Assembly (NCBI RefSeq): GCF_001577835.2
Contig: NC_029519.1
Coordinates: forward strand, 81,212,842 to 81,276,841
Reading direction: 5' to 3'
Origin: Coturnix japonica
Lineage: Eukaryota; Chordata; Aves; Galliformes; Phasianidae
DNA length: 64,000 nucleotides
The position numbers and the translations under genes are program-made. Below are positions 25,409 through 37,100 of the stretch, piece by piece. The notes beneath the pieces are model-generated. The model did no database searches. It was not told the origin of the DNA and saw only the letters and a program-made list of their open reading frames with translations. The stretch's first letter is position 1. Every line of letters begins with the position of its first letter.

Positions 25409-25780
25409 AAATCACAGCATCACAGCACACCTTGGGTTGGAAGGGACCTTAAAGATCATCCAGTTCCAACCCCTAAATCATAGAACTATGGGTTGGTTGA
25501 CTTGAAAGGCACCTTCAAGAACACCCAGTTCTAATCCTTAAACCATAGGATCATAGAATCAAAGCACAGCATAGGTTGGAAGGGACCTTAAAGCCCACCC
25601 AGTTCCAACCCCTAAATAACAGAGTCCTGGAACCATAGAATTGTGGGCTTGGAAAGCACCTTGAAACCCATCCAGTTCCAACCTCCAAATCATAGAATCA
25701 TAAAATCATAGAATCATAGCATGGCCTGGATTGGAAGGGATCTTAAAGCTCACCCATTTCCAACCCCCAAATCCTGAGAG
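25409..25780 (-). repeat. Tandem array of five CR1 tails
   Basis: Five head-to-tail units of about 65-87 bp start near 25411, 25478, 25542, 25617 and 25689. Each has a CATAGAATC-like start, a TTGGAAGGGACCTTAAAG-like middle and CCAGTTCCAACCCCTAAA at the end. Units differ enough to be old. Confidence 0.85.
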
Positions 25781-26054
25781 CGTGTTCGAAATCAACAGGA
25801 AGAGAGGTATATTTACCAAAACCACTCCTCATCTCACAGCACGGAGGGTTCAGAAAGGAATTGGACAGTGGGGAAAAAAACACAAAGGGCTGTTACATAT
25901 AAGGTATTGGTCTAATGCAGGAGCCATGAATATCTGGGGTGTGGAAGAAGGCACATATGGGTTATCTTTTTCCCTGAATATAATCTATGAGTTCATAGGA
26001 CGAAGTCTGGCTGTTGCAGTGGCACTGCCATGAACCAGTGCTCAGCCCATCCCC

Positions 26055-26262
26055 TTGGGAAGATGGATTCCAACCTCAGCTTGAAGGCAAGGCCCTGGCA
26101 CAGGTTGCCCAGAGCTGTAGGTGCCCCATCCCTGGAGGTGCTCAGGGCCAGGTTGGATGGGGCCCTGGGCAGCCTGATCTAGTGTGGAGTAACCAGCCCA
26201 CAGCAAGGGCTGGGGCTGGGAGGGCTTTAAGGTCCCTTCCAACGCAACCATTCTATGACTGT
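26055..26262 (+). repeat. CR1 3' fragment
   Basis: Forward copy with 'ggcacaggttgcccagagct', 'ccaggttggatggggccctg' and an 'aaccattctatgac' tail. Confidence 0.85.
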
Positions 26263-26835
26263 GACAGGAGTCATAGGGAAGAGCCCAGATCATGCCCCTA
26301 AGGGTGAAAACTGAAGGAGAAATGGGACAAACTCAAGAGTTAGAACTTCATTTCCATGCTGTAGACCCACTGGGAAACATCAGGACCTGAAAACTGGGGC
26401 AAGATCTGTGCTCCATTTGTTCCCCCTCAAAGCAGGGAGAGAGCTGGCCCTGGTGCATGGATTTCCTCCCCGTCCTTCTGTGACGACACAGTTCACCATA
26501 GGAAGGCTATCCCACATTCTCCGGAGCCAAGTGCCACTCTGTGCACCAAAGCCTGGTGCCAGCAGCCAGCCCCAGGGCCTGGCTGTGCTCCCAGTCACGT
26601 TTTCCATGACCTCATGCACTTCATTGGAGCCATCTCTGGCGGTGTCACCTCCCTGCTCGGAGCCCATGAGCCAACACAGCCACAGTCCCCAATGGGAGCT
26701 GCCAACAAAGAGAGTCATTTACAGATTTCAGAACTGATTTTCTAACAACAATCGGTTTTTGCTTCTCTCATTCTAAGCAGAATTGGGTAAATAGGGCCAT
26801 ATCCACACCACTCCAGCCACCCCTGTGTGATTAGC

Positions 26836-26917
26836 AGCAGGTATGGTGGGGATGGGTTGATGGTTGGACTTGATGATCTTAGGGGTCTTGTCCAACCTTA
26901 ACCATCCTGTGTCTCTG
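26836..26917 (+). repeat. Short CR1-like tail fragment
   Basis: Forward 'ttggacttgatgatcttagg' then 'ggtcttgtccaaccttaacc'. Confidence 0.65.
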
Positions 26918-27117
26918 CAGACAACACAGCATCGTTTTCCTGCCTCAAACTGAAACACCACAACTACTTTAGAATATAAAAGTGGAGCATTTTTTTCTAT
27001 CTCCAGGAGAAAAGGTCCTCAGAAGAGTGACGGCCCTACCCTAAGATCCCGCATCCCCCTGCACAATGCTGACAAACCAGATCCAGCTCAGCACATCCAA
27101 ATAAAATGAGTGGAAAT

Positions 27118-27215
27118 ATGTTTGGTGACCCTGCACATAGCAGGGAGGGTGAAACTAGATGGTCGTTGTGGTCCTTTGCAACCCAGGCCATTCTATGGTT
27201 CTATGATTGATTCTA
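27118..27215 (+). repeat. CR1 tail fragment
   Basis: Forward 'tttggtgaccctgcacatag', 'tcgttgtggtcctttgcaac' and an 'ggccattctatggttctatg' tail. Confidence 0.85.
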
Positions 27216-27547
27216 CGTGGTGCTGAGGAACATGGTGGGGATGGGTTGGGGTTGTTTTGTTTCCATCCCCAACCTCACAGCCTGTTTTCTGATGCTACCT
27301 GAATCACCAGATGGGCTTAATGCTTCTTTGCACCTCTCTGCCATAGATCTCAGTGCATTTTATGGAGCAAAATGTGGGGAAGCACTGCTAGACACATCTG
27401 AGAGTGCTTTGACCAAGGTGACGTGGTGATTCATGGCCCAGCCAGGAATAGCACTGCACCCTTATTTGATCCCATGGGTACAGCCATGGGCATCCAGCAT
27501 CCAAGCCATGCATCTGCAAACACACAGCTGGGAACCAGGGACACGTC

Positions 27548-27730
27548 CCTTCCTGGCACAGGTTGCCCAGGGAGGTGTTGGGTGCCCCTTGGAGGCATTC
27601 AAGATGAGGCTGGATGGGGCTCTGAACACCTGATGGAGCTGTGAGTGCCCCTGTTCATTGCAAGGAGTTGGACCAGATGGCCTTTAAACGTCCCTTCCAA
27701 CTCACACCATCCCATGGTTCTATAATTCAC
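27548..27730 (+). repeat. CR1 3' fragment
   Basis: Forward 'gcacaggttgcccagggagg', 'gaggctggatggggctctga' and a 'cccatggttctataattc' tail. Same subtype as 17725. Confidence 0.85.
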
Positions 27731-28557
27731 AACCCCTTTGCAGCTTTCTCCTTCCCACCACATCCTGGATGAAGTGCTCATGGCCAACACTGACCTTCCC
27801 ATTGGCTGTGAATGCTGTCATACAACTGTTTTCTAGCGGGCTCCAAATCACCTTGAAATAAGCCTTCCCAAACCAACCGTGCTCAATATCAGCTCATCAA
27901 GGCTCAATGGCCACTCTTGCAGGGCTGGGCTCTAAATCCAGGTTGCTCTTGGAAAGCTGAAAATGTGGAAAACTGAAAAGTTTGGGAAATTGGAAATCTC
28001 CAAATGATGAAGCTGGACAAGCAGGTTTTCTTCAACACAGGTTATGGGATGCTGAGAGCAGCATTGGGAAGAGCCTTCCAAATCAATGCTTGTATCACAC
28101 ATCTACCCTTAGAACATCCCATTGGGTGCATCCATGGGGTCTGTGGGGTCAATCTGCCTTTTCCCAGCCTGAATCCATGCCCGTGGCACTGTGCTGGGTG
28201 GGATCCATGTACATGGAGCGGGAGGAGCTGCCCGCAGCCTTTGGCTTCTTGCCCCATCGCAGCCGGGATCTGAGTGCCAAATGCCAGCAGAAAAAGGGAA
28301 AACGTTGCAAAAACCAGGAAAGGAAGGAGGGGGGGAGAAATCTCAAACCCGGCACCTTTCACGCTTCTAGAAGGAACAAGAGCAACAAAAGGCATTCACG
28401 GGGAAAAAAATAGCAGAAGGCGAATAAGAGCCTGGGGAGATGTAAATCTGGAATAACAGCAGCCCACGTTGGGAGCGGAGCCAGATTCCAACACCCGGGG
28501 CTTCATCCGGAGGGAGCTGAGTCCTAATAGTGGGGCTGGGGGGGTTCCCATGGGACA

Positions 28558-28590
28558 CACTGTGTGTGTGTGTGTGTGTGTGTGTGTGAT
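28558..28590. repeat. (TG)n microsatellite
   Basis: About 14 TG units, about 370 bp upstream of the EGR4 promoter elements. Confidence 0.95.
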
Positions 28591-28810
28591 TGCACTCGAT
28601 GGGGAGCGGGTTTGCATCCAGATAACATGGAAGCGCGTGTGAATGCACACGGATACAGGTACACGCGCATCGGCTCGTATCGCTACGCGCATAAATAGAT
28701 GCACAAGGATGTACAAGCACACGGAGAGGGCACGGACACACACAAATGGACCGCGGCTCTGCAGCCCCTGCACAGCCCGCAGTGATGGATTGAGATATCG
28801 AGATTGATAG

Positions 28811-28922
28811 TTCAAAAGAGAGAGAGGAGAAAGGAAAAGGGGGGAGGGGAGGGGGGGAAAATAGAGAGAGAAAAAAGAACCGAGAGAAAAAGAGGAGGGA
28901 GGGGTGGGGGGAGGGAGGGGGC
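28811..28922. repeat. Purine-rich tract upstream of EGR4
   Basis: About 110 bp that are almost all A and G on the plus strand, with several G runs of four or more. It lies directly upstream of the EGR4 promoter elements. Such tracts can form triplex or G-quadruplex structures, and GAGA-type sites are possible. Confidence 0.8.
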
Positions 28923-29075
28923 AGCGCGTCACGGGAGAGATTTCCTTATTGGGACTCCCTAGCCTACATCCTGAGTCCATATACGGGCATTTACGTCACG
29001 GCAGCCTCACTGGGGACTCCAGAAATGGCTGCGGCGGAAGGGTCGGAGCAGCCCCGCTGCAGCTATAAAGGGGGT
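28921..29075 (+). promoter_or_regulatory. EGR4: EGR4 core promoter: CArG-like boxes, CRE and TATA box
   Basis: Two CArG-like serum response elements with one mismatch each are CCTTATTGGG at 28944-28953 and CCATATACGG at 28977-28986. A CRE half-site word, TTACGTCA, lies at 28991-28998. A TATA box, TATAAAG, at 29064-29070 predicts transcription from about 29095. The SRF/CREB plus TATA layout is that of immediate-early genes and fits what is known of the EGR family. Factor binding is inferred. Confidence 0.75.
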
Positions 29076-29094
29076 GGCGGGGAGGGAGAGCCGG

Positions 29095-29597
29095 GTGTCC
29101 GCACGGGCTGCGCTGCTCCGCCGGCCCCCTCACACCCCCCGGGCACGGAACCCCCGGCCGAACCCCCAGCACCGCCCCGAGCCCCCCCCGGCACCCTCCT
29201 CCTCCTCACCCCTCGGATTGCCCTACGGCATCCCGCAGCGTCTCTCTAGGATTGTTCCCAGCGCTTCGCTGCATCCCCTGGCACCTTCACCGAGCACCCC
29301 AAGCACCCCCTGCATCACCTCAAGCATCCCCTGCATTGCTCAGAGCATCGCACAGGGCAACACGGAGCATCGCCCGGATAAACCCAAGCATCCTCCTGGA
29401 GCACCCCGAGCATCCTCTGCATAACCCTAAGCATCCTCCAGAGCATCCCGAGCACCATCCGGATAACCCCAAGCATCACCTCGAGTACCGCAGAGCATCC
29501 TCTGGATAACCCAAAGCATCCCTGGAGCAACCCCTCCTGGCTCATCCGGTGCTTCCCTCAGCCCATTCCATCTGATCCATCCCTGCATCCCAGGGAG
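29095..29597 (+). other. EGR4: Predicted EGR4 5' leader, free of ATG, with degenerate repeats
   Basis: From the TATA box to the start codon there is no ATG on the plus strand; the first one is the EGR4 start at 29598. From about 29290 to 29530 the leader is made of degenerate units built on GAGCATCC, CCAAGCATCC and GGATAACCC words. The leader end is set by the coding start; the transcription start is an estimate. Confidence 0.6.
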
Positions 29598-31283
<1,686 letters not shown>

Positions 31284-31995
31284 AGACACAATGTTGGCGA
31301 TGGGAGATGGTGTTTCCCCATACGGGACGTCGAACGTCCCATGGAAGAGCATCCCGTGGTGGGAACATCCCATGGTGGGAGCAACCTGGGGTGGCCCTAT
31401 ACATGGAGCAGCCATGGAGAAGGTGACAGAGATGGTGCTGTAGTGGGAGCACTGGGAGGAGAGGTTCAGGCCAGGGCAGTGCTGGACAGCGACTCACATC
31501 ATCATGGAATCACAGGATCCTTGTGGTTGGAAAAGACCTCTAAGATCACCAAGTCCATTTGCCACCAAGACTTTCCACCATTACCACTGACATCAACACC
31601 TCCAACCAACGGAGCCATCTCCAACCCACAGAGACTGAGTCGTCCCTACAGCTCCTCTTCCAAGGAGGAAAAGAGGGCAAAATATGCTGTACAGAAGGGG
31701 ATTACCCACAGTTTTTATACCCATGGACACATCAACTGGGGCTGCTTTTACAGCCAGCTGTGCCTCACCCGCACTGCACGTGGCATTCACAGCACACCAA
31801 GTGTTTTCCCAATGGAAATCAATGGCAGAGGAGCCGGCGCCGCATGGCTTCGTGATGGAGAGCAGTGGTGCCCCTTCGGAACGGTGATGGTCGTCATTAC
31901 CATTATAAATATCTTCCTGTTTGTAAAAAGAATCTATCAGGACTACTGCAGAGATGTGTCTATTTTTATAATTAAAGCTTTGTTCCGATCTGAGC
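31284..31995 (+). other. EGR4: EGR4 3' UTR and polyadenylation signal
   Basis: ATTAAA at 31971-31976 is the first plausible signal after the stop and is preceded by an A/T-rich block (31900-31975). A reverse CR1 piece sits inside at 31502-31640. Confidence 0.6.
31502..31640 (-). repeat. CR1 tail fragment in the EGR4 3' UTR
   Basis: Reverse-oriented 'catggaatcacaggatcctt' followed by 'gtggttggaaaagacctcta', then a diverged 'accactgacatcaac' block. Antisense to EGR4. Confidence 0.7.
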
Positions 31996-33395
31996 TCTCT
32001 CTGCCTTTCAAAGCCTGAGCAGCAGCCGACGGCTGTGGGATTTCTGCTGCGTTTTTTGACCTTTAGCTGCCACGTCATGATGGGGGAAAGGGGGGGGGGA
32101 AAGTGCCCAAGTAACTGAGCATGGAGGGGAAACCATCAGCAGGGGTGGAAAACCCATCAGAGGGGATGGCCTTCATCCCCCTGTCACAGGGTGGGCGGCT
32201 CTGTCCCAAGGCAGAGTGGGGAAGGGGCCCTTTGCAAGGAGGACGCTGTGGTTCTGGGTTGCTCTGCAGGGAGAGATGTGGCTGCGGATGCTGTGCCCTG
32301 GGCACCAGCCCAGCGCTGCTCCTGGAGGGATTTGTCCTACTTGGAGCCCCACGGTCGGCTCAGCCTCAGGCTGCCCCAACCTGTGGTCCCTGCAGTATTA
32401 TGGGGGTGTGCTGTGGGATGGACACAGCATCCTGGGGGGCTCAGTGTAAAAGGATGCGTCCCTCTGGGCACCAGCAAGGCTTGGGTAGAGGGGGATGAGG
32501 AGACAGCCCACAAGAAATGGGGGAAATGGGCCTCAGGGATCGAGGTTATTTTTCTCCTCGTTACCATCCCAGAAAACTGGGAATCTCAGCCAAAACTGTG
32601 TTATGGACAAACAGAGATTTCCCCCTCCATCCTCTGTATCCCTCAGCCCTCCCAGACATCTGGGCTGCAGCCTCATCCTTCCAGGGATGAGGGACACCAT
32701 TATCCCATGTTTCTGCCCCACAGAACCCACTGTCCCACATCATGGGGTGGGAAGTGAGGTTGGGATCTTGGACAGAAGGTCCTTTAGGGCTGCATAGAGG
32801 TGGGATGGGGGCAGTTGTACCTGGTGCCCTAAGTCCTAAATGTCCCCTTGGACCTATCCTTAATCTTAGCCCTTCATTGGCACCCAGGGGTGCTCATCCC
32901 CTCTGGCCTTGTTCCTGCTGGCACCCACTGCAATGCTACACCAGGAGGGGACACACACAATTCCCCTACGCCACTCAGCCATGCATCATGCATGAGGCTT
33001 TATTAATACCCCTCCCAAAGTGCATCTATTATTGACGAGAGCCTGAAAGCTCTGCAAGAGCTCTGGGCTCCATAAAGCCTCCAAGCTCTGCTCCGAGTCC
33101 AGAGCTGCCAAGGGAGGAGGGAGGAAGGGATGGAGGATGCAGCTGACTGGGGACAGGATGGGGCAGGTTGTACCCCAACCTTTCAGGGTTTCTTGGGGAT
33201 GGGGATGGCTGCTTGTCCCTCAGAATTGTCTCCCCACACCATCTCCCCAAAGCTGTGTTCACAAGGAAAAGAACACCATGATGGGTGGCTTTGGCACCAA
33301 GGGCTAAATTGGGGTGCTTGGGACTGGAGGAGGAATAAGGCAAGGACTGCTGTGGGGTGCTTGGGGATAGATCAGGACCAAGCCGAGGTCCAAAA

Positions 33396-33450
33396 TGGGG
33401 TTGGGACTAGATGATCTCTGAGATCTTCCAATGCAAAGCATTGTTTGATA
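33396..33450 (+). repeat. Short CR1 tail fragment
   Basis: Forward 'ggttgggactagatgatctc' then 'tgagatcttccaatgcaaag'. Confidence 0.6.
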
Positions 33451-33459
33451 CTGGACCAT

Positions 33460-33785
33460 GACCCAGGCCAGGACTCTACTAAGGACCATTCTATGACCAA
33501 GGTGGGTGTCTCAGTCTCTGGATCAGGACAAAGCTGGGCACTTGGGGACCAGACCAGCACCAAGTTGGGGAGCTCAGTGTTTGGCAACCAAGCCAGGATG
33601 CTCGGGGACCAAGTCAGGCTGTTTGGGGACCAGATTATGACCAAGCTGAGAAGCAGCCTGGATCACTCAGGTTCTGGATGGGGACCAAACCTGAGGACTA
33701 TCTGGGAGTTTAGGTACCAAACACGGGGGCTTAGGAACCAGAGCAGGTCCAAGTCGAAGACCAAGCTGGGATGCTCAGGGGATGT
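33460..33785. repeat. Degenerate GGGGACCAAG tandem repeat
   Basis: Loosely repeated GGGGACCAG, ACCAAGTTGGGG and ACCAAGCTGGGATGCTCAGG words at a roughly 25-35 bp spacing. Similar words (ACCAAGCTG, AAACTGGGGATGCTCGTGACC-like) recur at about 37985-38090 inside FBXO41. Confidence 0.55.
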
Positions 33786-33859
33786 TTCAGATGAAGCCAT
33801 GTTCCTTGCACCCATGGATGGGGGATGCAGTGATGCAGATGCAAACGGCCACACACGCC

Positions 33860-34562
33860 CATGGGATGCTGCGGGAGGGGGGGTGCTGAGGGGCGATCCC
33901 AGGCGGGTGCTGCAGAGGGCAGGGAATGGATCTGGGGGGCAGAAGAGCGGAAGAGCGGGCAGAGGGGTTGTGGGTTGGGGAATGCGGGTGCCGCATGGCA
34001 GCGAAACCCGGCTGAGAGCCCGCAGTGTTCGTGGGGAGACAGGCAGAGGGAGCTGTGCGGGAGGAAAGCAGCAGCGAGCGGCTCTCCGAGCTGCAAAGGA
34101 GGAGGAGGCGGCGGCTGCGGGCGCTCCATCCCTCCATCCTCCCGACCCTCCTTCCTCCATCCCTCATCCCTCCATCCATCCCTCCGTCCTCCTCCCGCTC
34201 CCCGTGCGGAGCTCCCCCCCCTTGAGTCCCCGCTCTCTCCTCCCAGCGGGGCCTTCAGCCTCTGCCCTCCTCCTCCTCCTCTTCCTCCCGCCCCTCTCGC
34301 CCCCCTACAGATTCTCCCCCCCCCGCTCCCTCTCTTTCCCCGGCCCCATGGAGGTGCTGCTCGCGGGGAGCCGGAGGCCTGTGGCCCCACATCTCTCCTC
34401 CCCGACAAAGCCCTGAATCGCTCCGCAGCCGCAGCCTTTGTGCACCGGGGCGGGTGGGCGCTCCCCGAGCCTCCCCCACCACCACCACCCCCTCACTTAT
34501 CCTCGAGGATAAGGGAAAAGGGAAAGAGATGCTGCCCTCGCCGGAGGAGCCCGGAGAAACAG
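33860..34562 (+). promoter_or_regulatory. FBXO41: FBXO41 CpG-rich promoter and non-coding first exon
   Basis: A strongly GC- and CpG-rich block with long pyrimidine runs and no TATA box. A good donor (AAACAG/GTATGG) ends an exon at 34562. The matching 3' side is either the strong pyrimidine-preceded acceptor at 36900-36901 or the AG at 37092-37093, just before the FBXO41 start codon. The transcription start cannot be set by eye. Confidence 0.55.
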
Positions 34563-35428
34563 GTATGGGGCAGAGGATGCTGCGCTGGGAGGGGGTGTTT
34601 TGTCCCCAAAGCGGGGGGGGAACGCGATGGGGACAAAGCTGGGAGGAGAGGGGGGACCCGCTGGTGGGATTCGGCCATCCTTGCTCCCACCCTGCCATCA
34701 CTGCAGCCCTAAGGATCCTAAGGATGGGGACCGGCATCCTCCACCCTCCTTCCACCAAGCAGGTGGAGATGGATGGTCTCTATATTTGATTTCGTTTCGA
34801 GGTGGGGAAACGGGGAAAGAAGCCAAAAAAAATAAAAAAAAAAAAATAAGGCTAAACAATGCGAAGAAAGGCTCCATGATGGATCGCAGGTAGCAGCACC
34901 CGAGCAGCCCACAGCTGTGGGGTTTTCTGCCATCAATGCTCAGCTTAGGGGGGAGGAGAGGGGGGGAGGGAAGGAGAAGAGGGGGGGGGCTGCGGTCCCA
35001 TTCAGTCTTTTATCGATCATTATTTTGGGGTGGGAAGAAGGAAGGTTTGTACGGACCCACGGCCATGCCCAGGGCTGGGACCATGCGGCGTTCAGAGCTG
35101 GATGGTGGTTCAGGGCTGGAGAACGCAAAGCAAAGCGAGGCGGGTTGGGTACCCCGGGAGACGCGGGCAGCAATCCAGGCCTGGAATATCAGCACTGCAC
35201 GATGCTGTGGCCCCGGCCCTAAGGCAGAAAAGCGCTTTATCATCCCACAAAAGGCTCCCGATGGAAACCAAGTTCCTGTTGGCTTTGTGCTGGGTGGGCT
35301 CCGGCTCGTCCAGGCGGGGTTAACATGCAGAGATGCATTTTGTAACGACCCTAAAATACAAACCAGGCCAGCAGACGGCTGCAGGAGCAGCCAGGCAGCT
35401 CCATTCATCCTCCCAGCACATCTCTGGT

Positions 35429-35461
35429 TTATTATTATTATTATCTTTATTATTATTATTG
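35429..35461. repeat. (TTA)n microsatellite
   Basis: About ten TTA units with one CTT interruption. Confidence 0.9.
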
Positions 35462-36530
35462 CATGGATTTCTTTCCCTTCCTGATTTTACCCTATAAGAA
35501 CAAAAAATGGTTTGGAAGGGTTGTGCTGAGCCATAGATGGCTCTGAGCCACCCTGGGGATGAGCATGGGTGATAGCTCAGTGCTGGATTCCCCCCCTCAA
35601 AGCTCCATGGTTTTGGGGTATTGAGGGGTTTTAGGGTGATGGGAATTACCCTTTATGGGATATGGAAGGTGATGTTCCCACCCTGGGTCCCCTCATTGCT
35701 CTGGGGTGGGGAACCACTTACAGTATCTCTTTGGGGTAGAAATAAACTGTTTTATTTCAAGCCTGAACTCCACTGCCAGGCCAGTGGTTTCATGCATGGT
35801 GATGTCCTGAAATCATTAAACCAAATTCCTTGAGAGAGGAGGAGGTGATAGCCTGGTGCTCCCAGCTCTGTGCTGTGTTGGTGGCTCGGTTTCAGCTGGC
35901 TTCTCCCATTTCCCATGGGCTTGGTTTCCCCTTATACCATGGAGGATTTGGGAGCATGGGATAACCCCATGGAGATCATCTCTACAGCACTGCAGCATGG
36001 GGGTCCCACAGTTCTGGAGGGGGTTTTGAGAGCCAAAACCTCATGGGGAGCAGGGATCCTTCATATGGGAATGTCCCATCTCCGTATCACATCTCTGGGG
36101 AGAGTCTGGGTGTTTATGTCCAGGCAGCAAAGAGGCCAAACCTGATGAGTCTGAGTTATTCTGGGGGGGAAATGGGATGGAGGAGCATCAGCTGTGCCTG
36201 TGGCTAAGAAGGAATGGGAGAAGGACAGCCCAGCACCCATGGGGTGATGCCATCACAGCTATGAAATGGTGACATCCCCAAGGCAGTGATGAGACTTAAT
36301 GGTTGTGGTGAGGGGCTGAAGAAATAACTGTGGGAGACAAATCCTGATGTGAAGCTGCACGGGCTGATGTAAAAGGACTGGGTCACCCTGTGCTGGGAGA
36401 TGAGACCCATCTGGACACAGGGATGCTCCTTGGACTGGAGATCCCTGGTACCACAGAGGCTTCCTGCAGCATGAAGGACATGAAACACCTCTCAGCAGCA
36501 AGCTAAGGGCTGATGGACAGAGATTTCCCA

Positions 36531-36790
36531 TGGGTTGTCCACCTTCCCCATGACTGTGAACCCTCCCGATGGCTGTGAGCTTTCACAAGGGTTGTGCACC
36601 TTCCAAAGAGCTTTGGATTTTTCCAAGGGTTGTGCATGTGGATCTTCCCAAGGGTTGTGGGTCTTCCCAAAGGTTGGGGACCTTCCCAGGGTCTGGGAAC
36701 TTTCCCAAGGGTTGGGGACCTTCCCAAAGGTTGGGGATCTTGCCAAAGGTTATGGCTCTTCCCAAGGGTTGTGGATCTCCCTGGGGTTGT
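36531..36790. repeat. 18-19 bp minisatellite in FBXO41 intron 1
   Basis: More than a dozen imperfect units of TTCCCAAGGGTTGTGGATC / TTCCCAAAGGTTGGGGACC type, least diverged between about 36640 and 36775. It makes several open frames on both strands (repeats of GLGTFPKVGD or LGKVPNLWE type) that are by-products. Confidence 0.9.
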
Positions 36791-37100
36791 GTATGAGTGG
36801 GAGAAACACAGAAGGGATGCAAACAGGGAACTGAGAAGGAACAAGGAAGGACTTTTGGGGACCCATCCTCCCCATGTCACTAACATCCCTCTCCCTTCCA
36901 GTGCCCAGCACCACCCGATGCTGACATCCCACAAGACTTGCTGGACTCCCTCTCCTGTCCCAGCACTCCCACCCCACCATGTGGAGCTGTGATCCCACCA
37001 CCTCACGTTCCCCAACCCATTCTCCATCCCACCTGCCCGTCTGTCCCACGCCATGAGCAGAGCTGCACGGCTTCCCTTCATTGGGGCACGTAGGTGAGGG

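Larger units (their letters stand above)
10991..28810. other. Intergenic region between ALMS1 and EGR4
   Basis: About 18 kb without a gene I can support. It contains many CR1 pieces in both orientations, a 30-bp minisatellite (11464-11640), an expanded ATTCTATG tail (13310-13407), a tandem array of CR1 tails (25409-25780) and a TG microsatellite (28558-28590). Unique AT-rich blocks remain at about 11900-13250, 13600-14500 and 15900-16660. These are candidates for regulatory DNA but carry no proof. The longest open frame (19925-20473, 182 codons) has no recognisable domain. Confidence 0.6.
32000..33850. other. Intergenic stretch between EGR4 and FBXO41
   Basis: No gene seen. The sequence is GC-rich and mostly unique, with a small forward CR1 tail at 33396-33450. 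From about 33460 to 33785 there are degenerate repeats built on GGGGACCAAG and CCAAGCTGGGATGCTC words. Open frames in this stretch have no recognisable similarity. Confidence 0.55.
34563..37093 (+). other. FBXO41: FBXO41 first intron (5' UTR intron)
   Basis: Between the non-coding first exon and the first coding exon. It holds a TTA microsatellite (35429-35461), an A-rich run (34824-34848) and a minisatellite (36531-36790). No other gene seen. If the acceptor at 36900-36901 is used, the last 190 bp are 5' UTR and contain short upstream open frames. Confidence 0.5.

Noticed and set aside
28367-28980. 194-codon minus-strand frame upstream of EGR4
   Set aside because: Runs through a TG microsatellite and the purine tract; low-complexity translation.
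33445-34712. 323- and 283-codon plus-strand frames at the FBXO41 promoter
   Set aside because: Low-complexity Pro/Ser/Gly translations of a CpG-rich promoter and the degenerate upstream repeat.
36492-37081. Open frames on both strands with WEDPQPLG or PKVGDL repeats
   Set aside because: Created by the 18-19 bp minisatellite and its flanks in an FBXO41 intron.
37094-37100. Acceptor immediately before the FBXO41 start codon as the only exon boundary
   Set aside because: Not excluded, but it lacks a pyrimidine tract; the acceptor at 36900-36901 is stronger, so no single 5' UTR structure is claimed.
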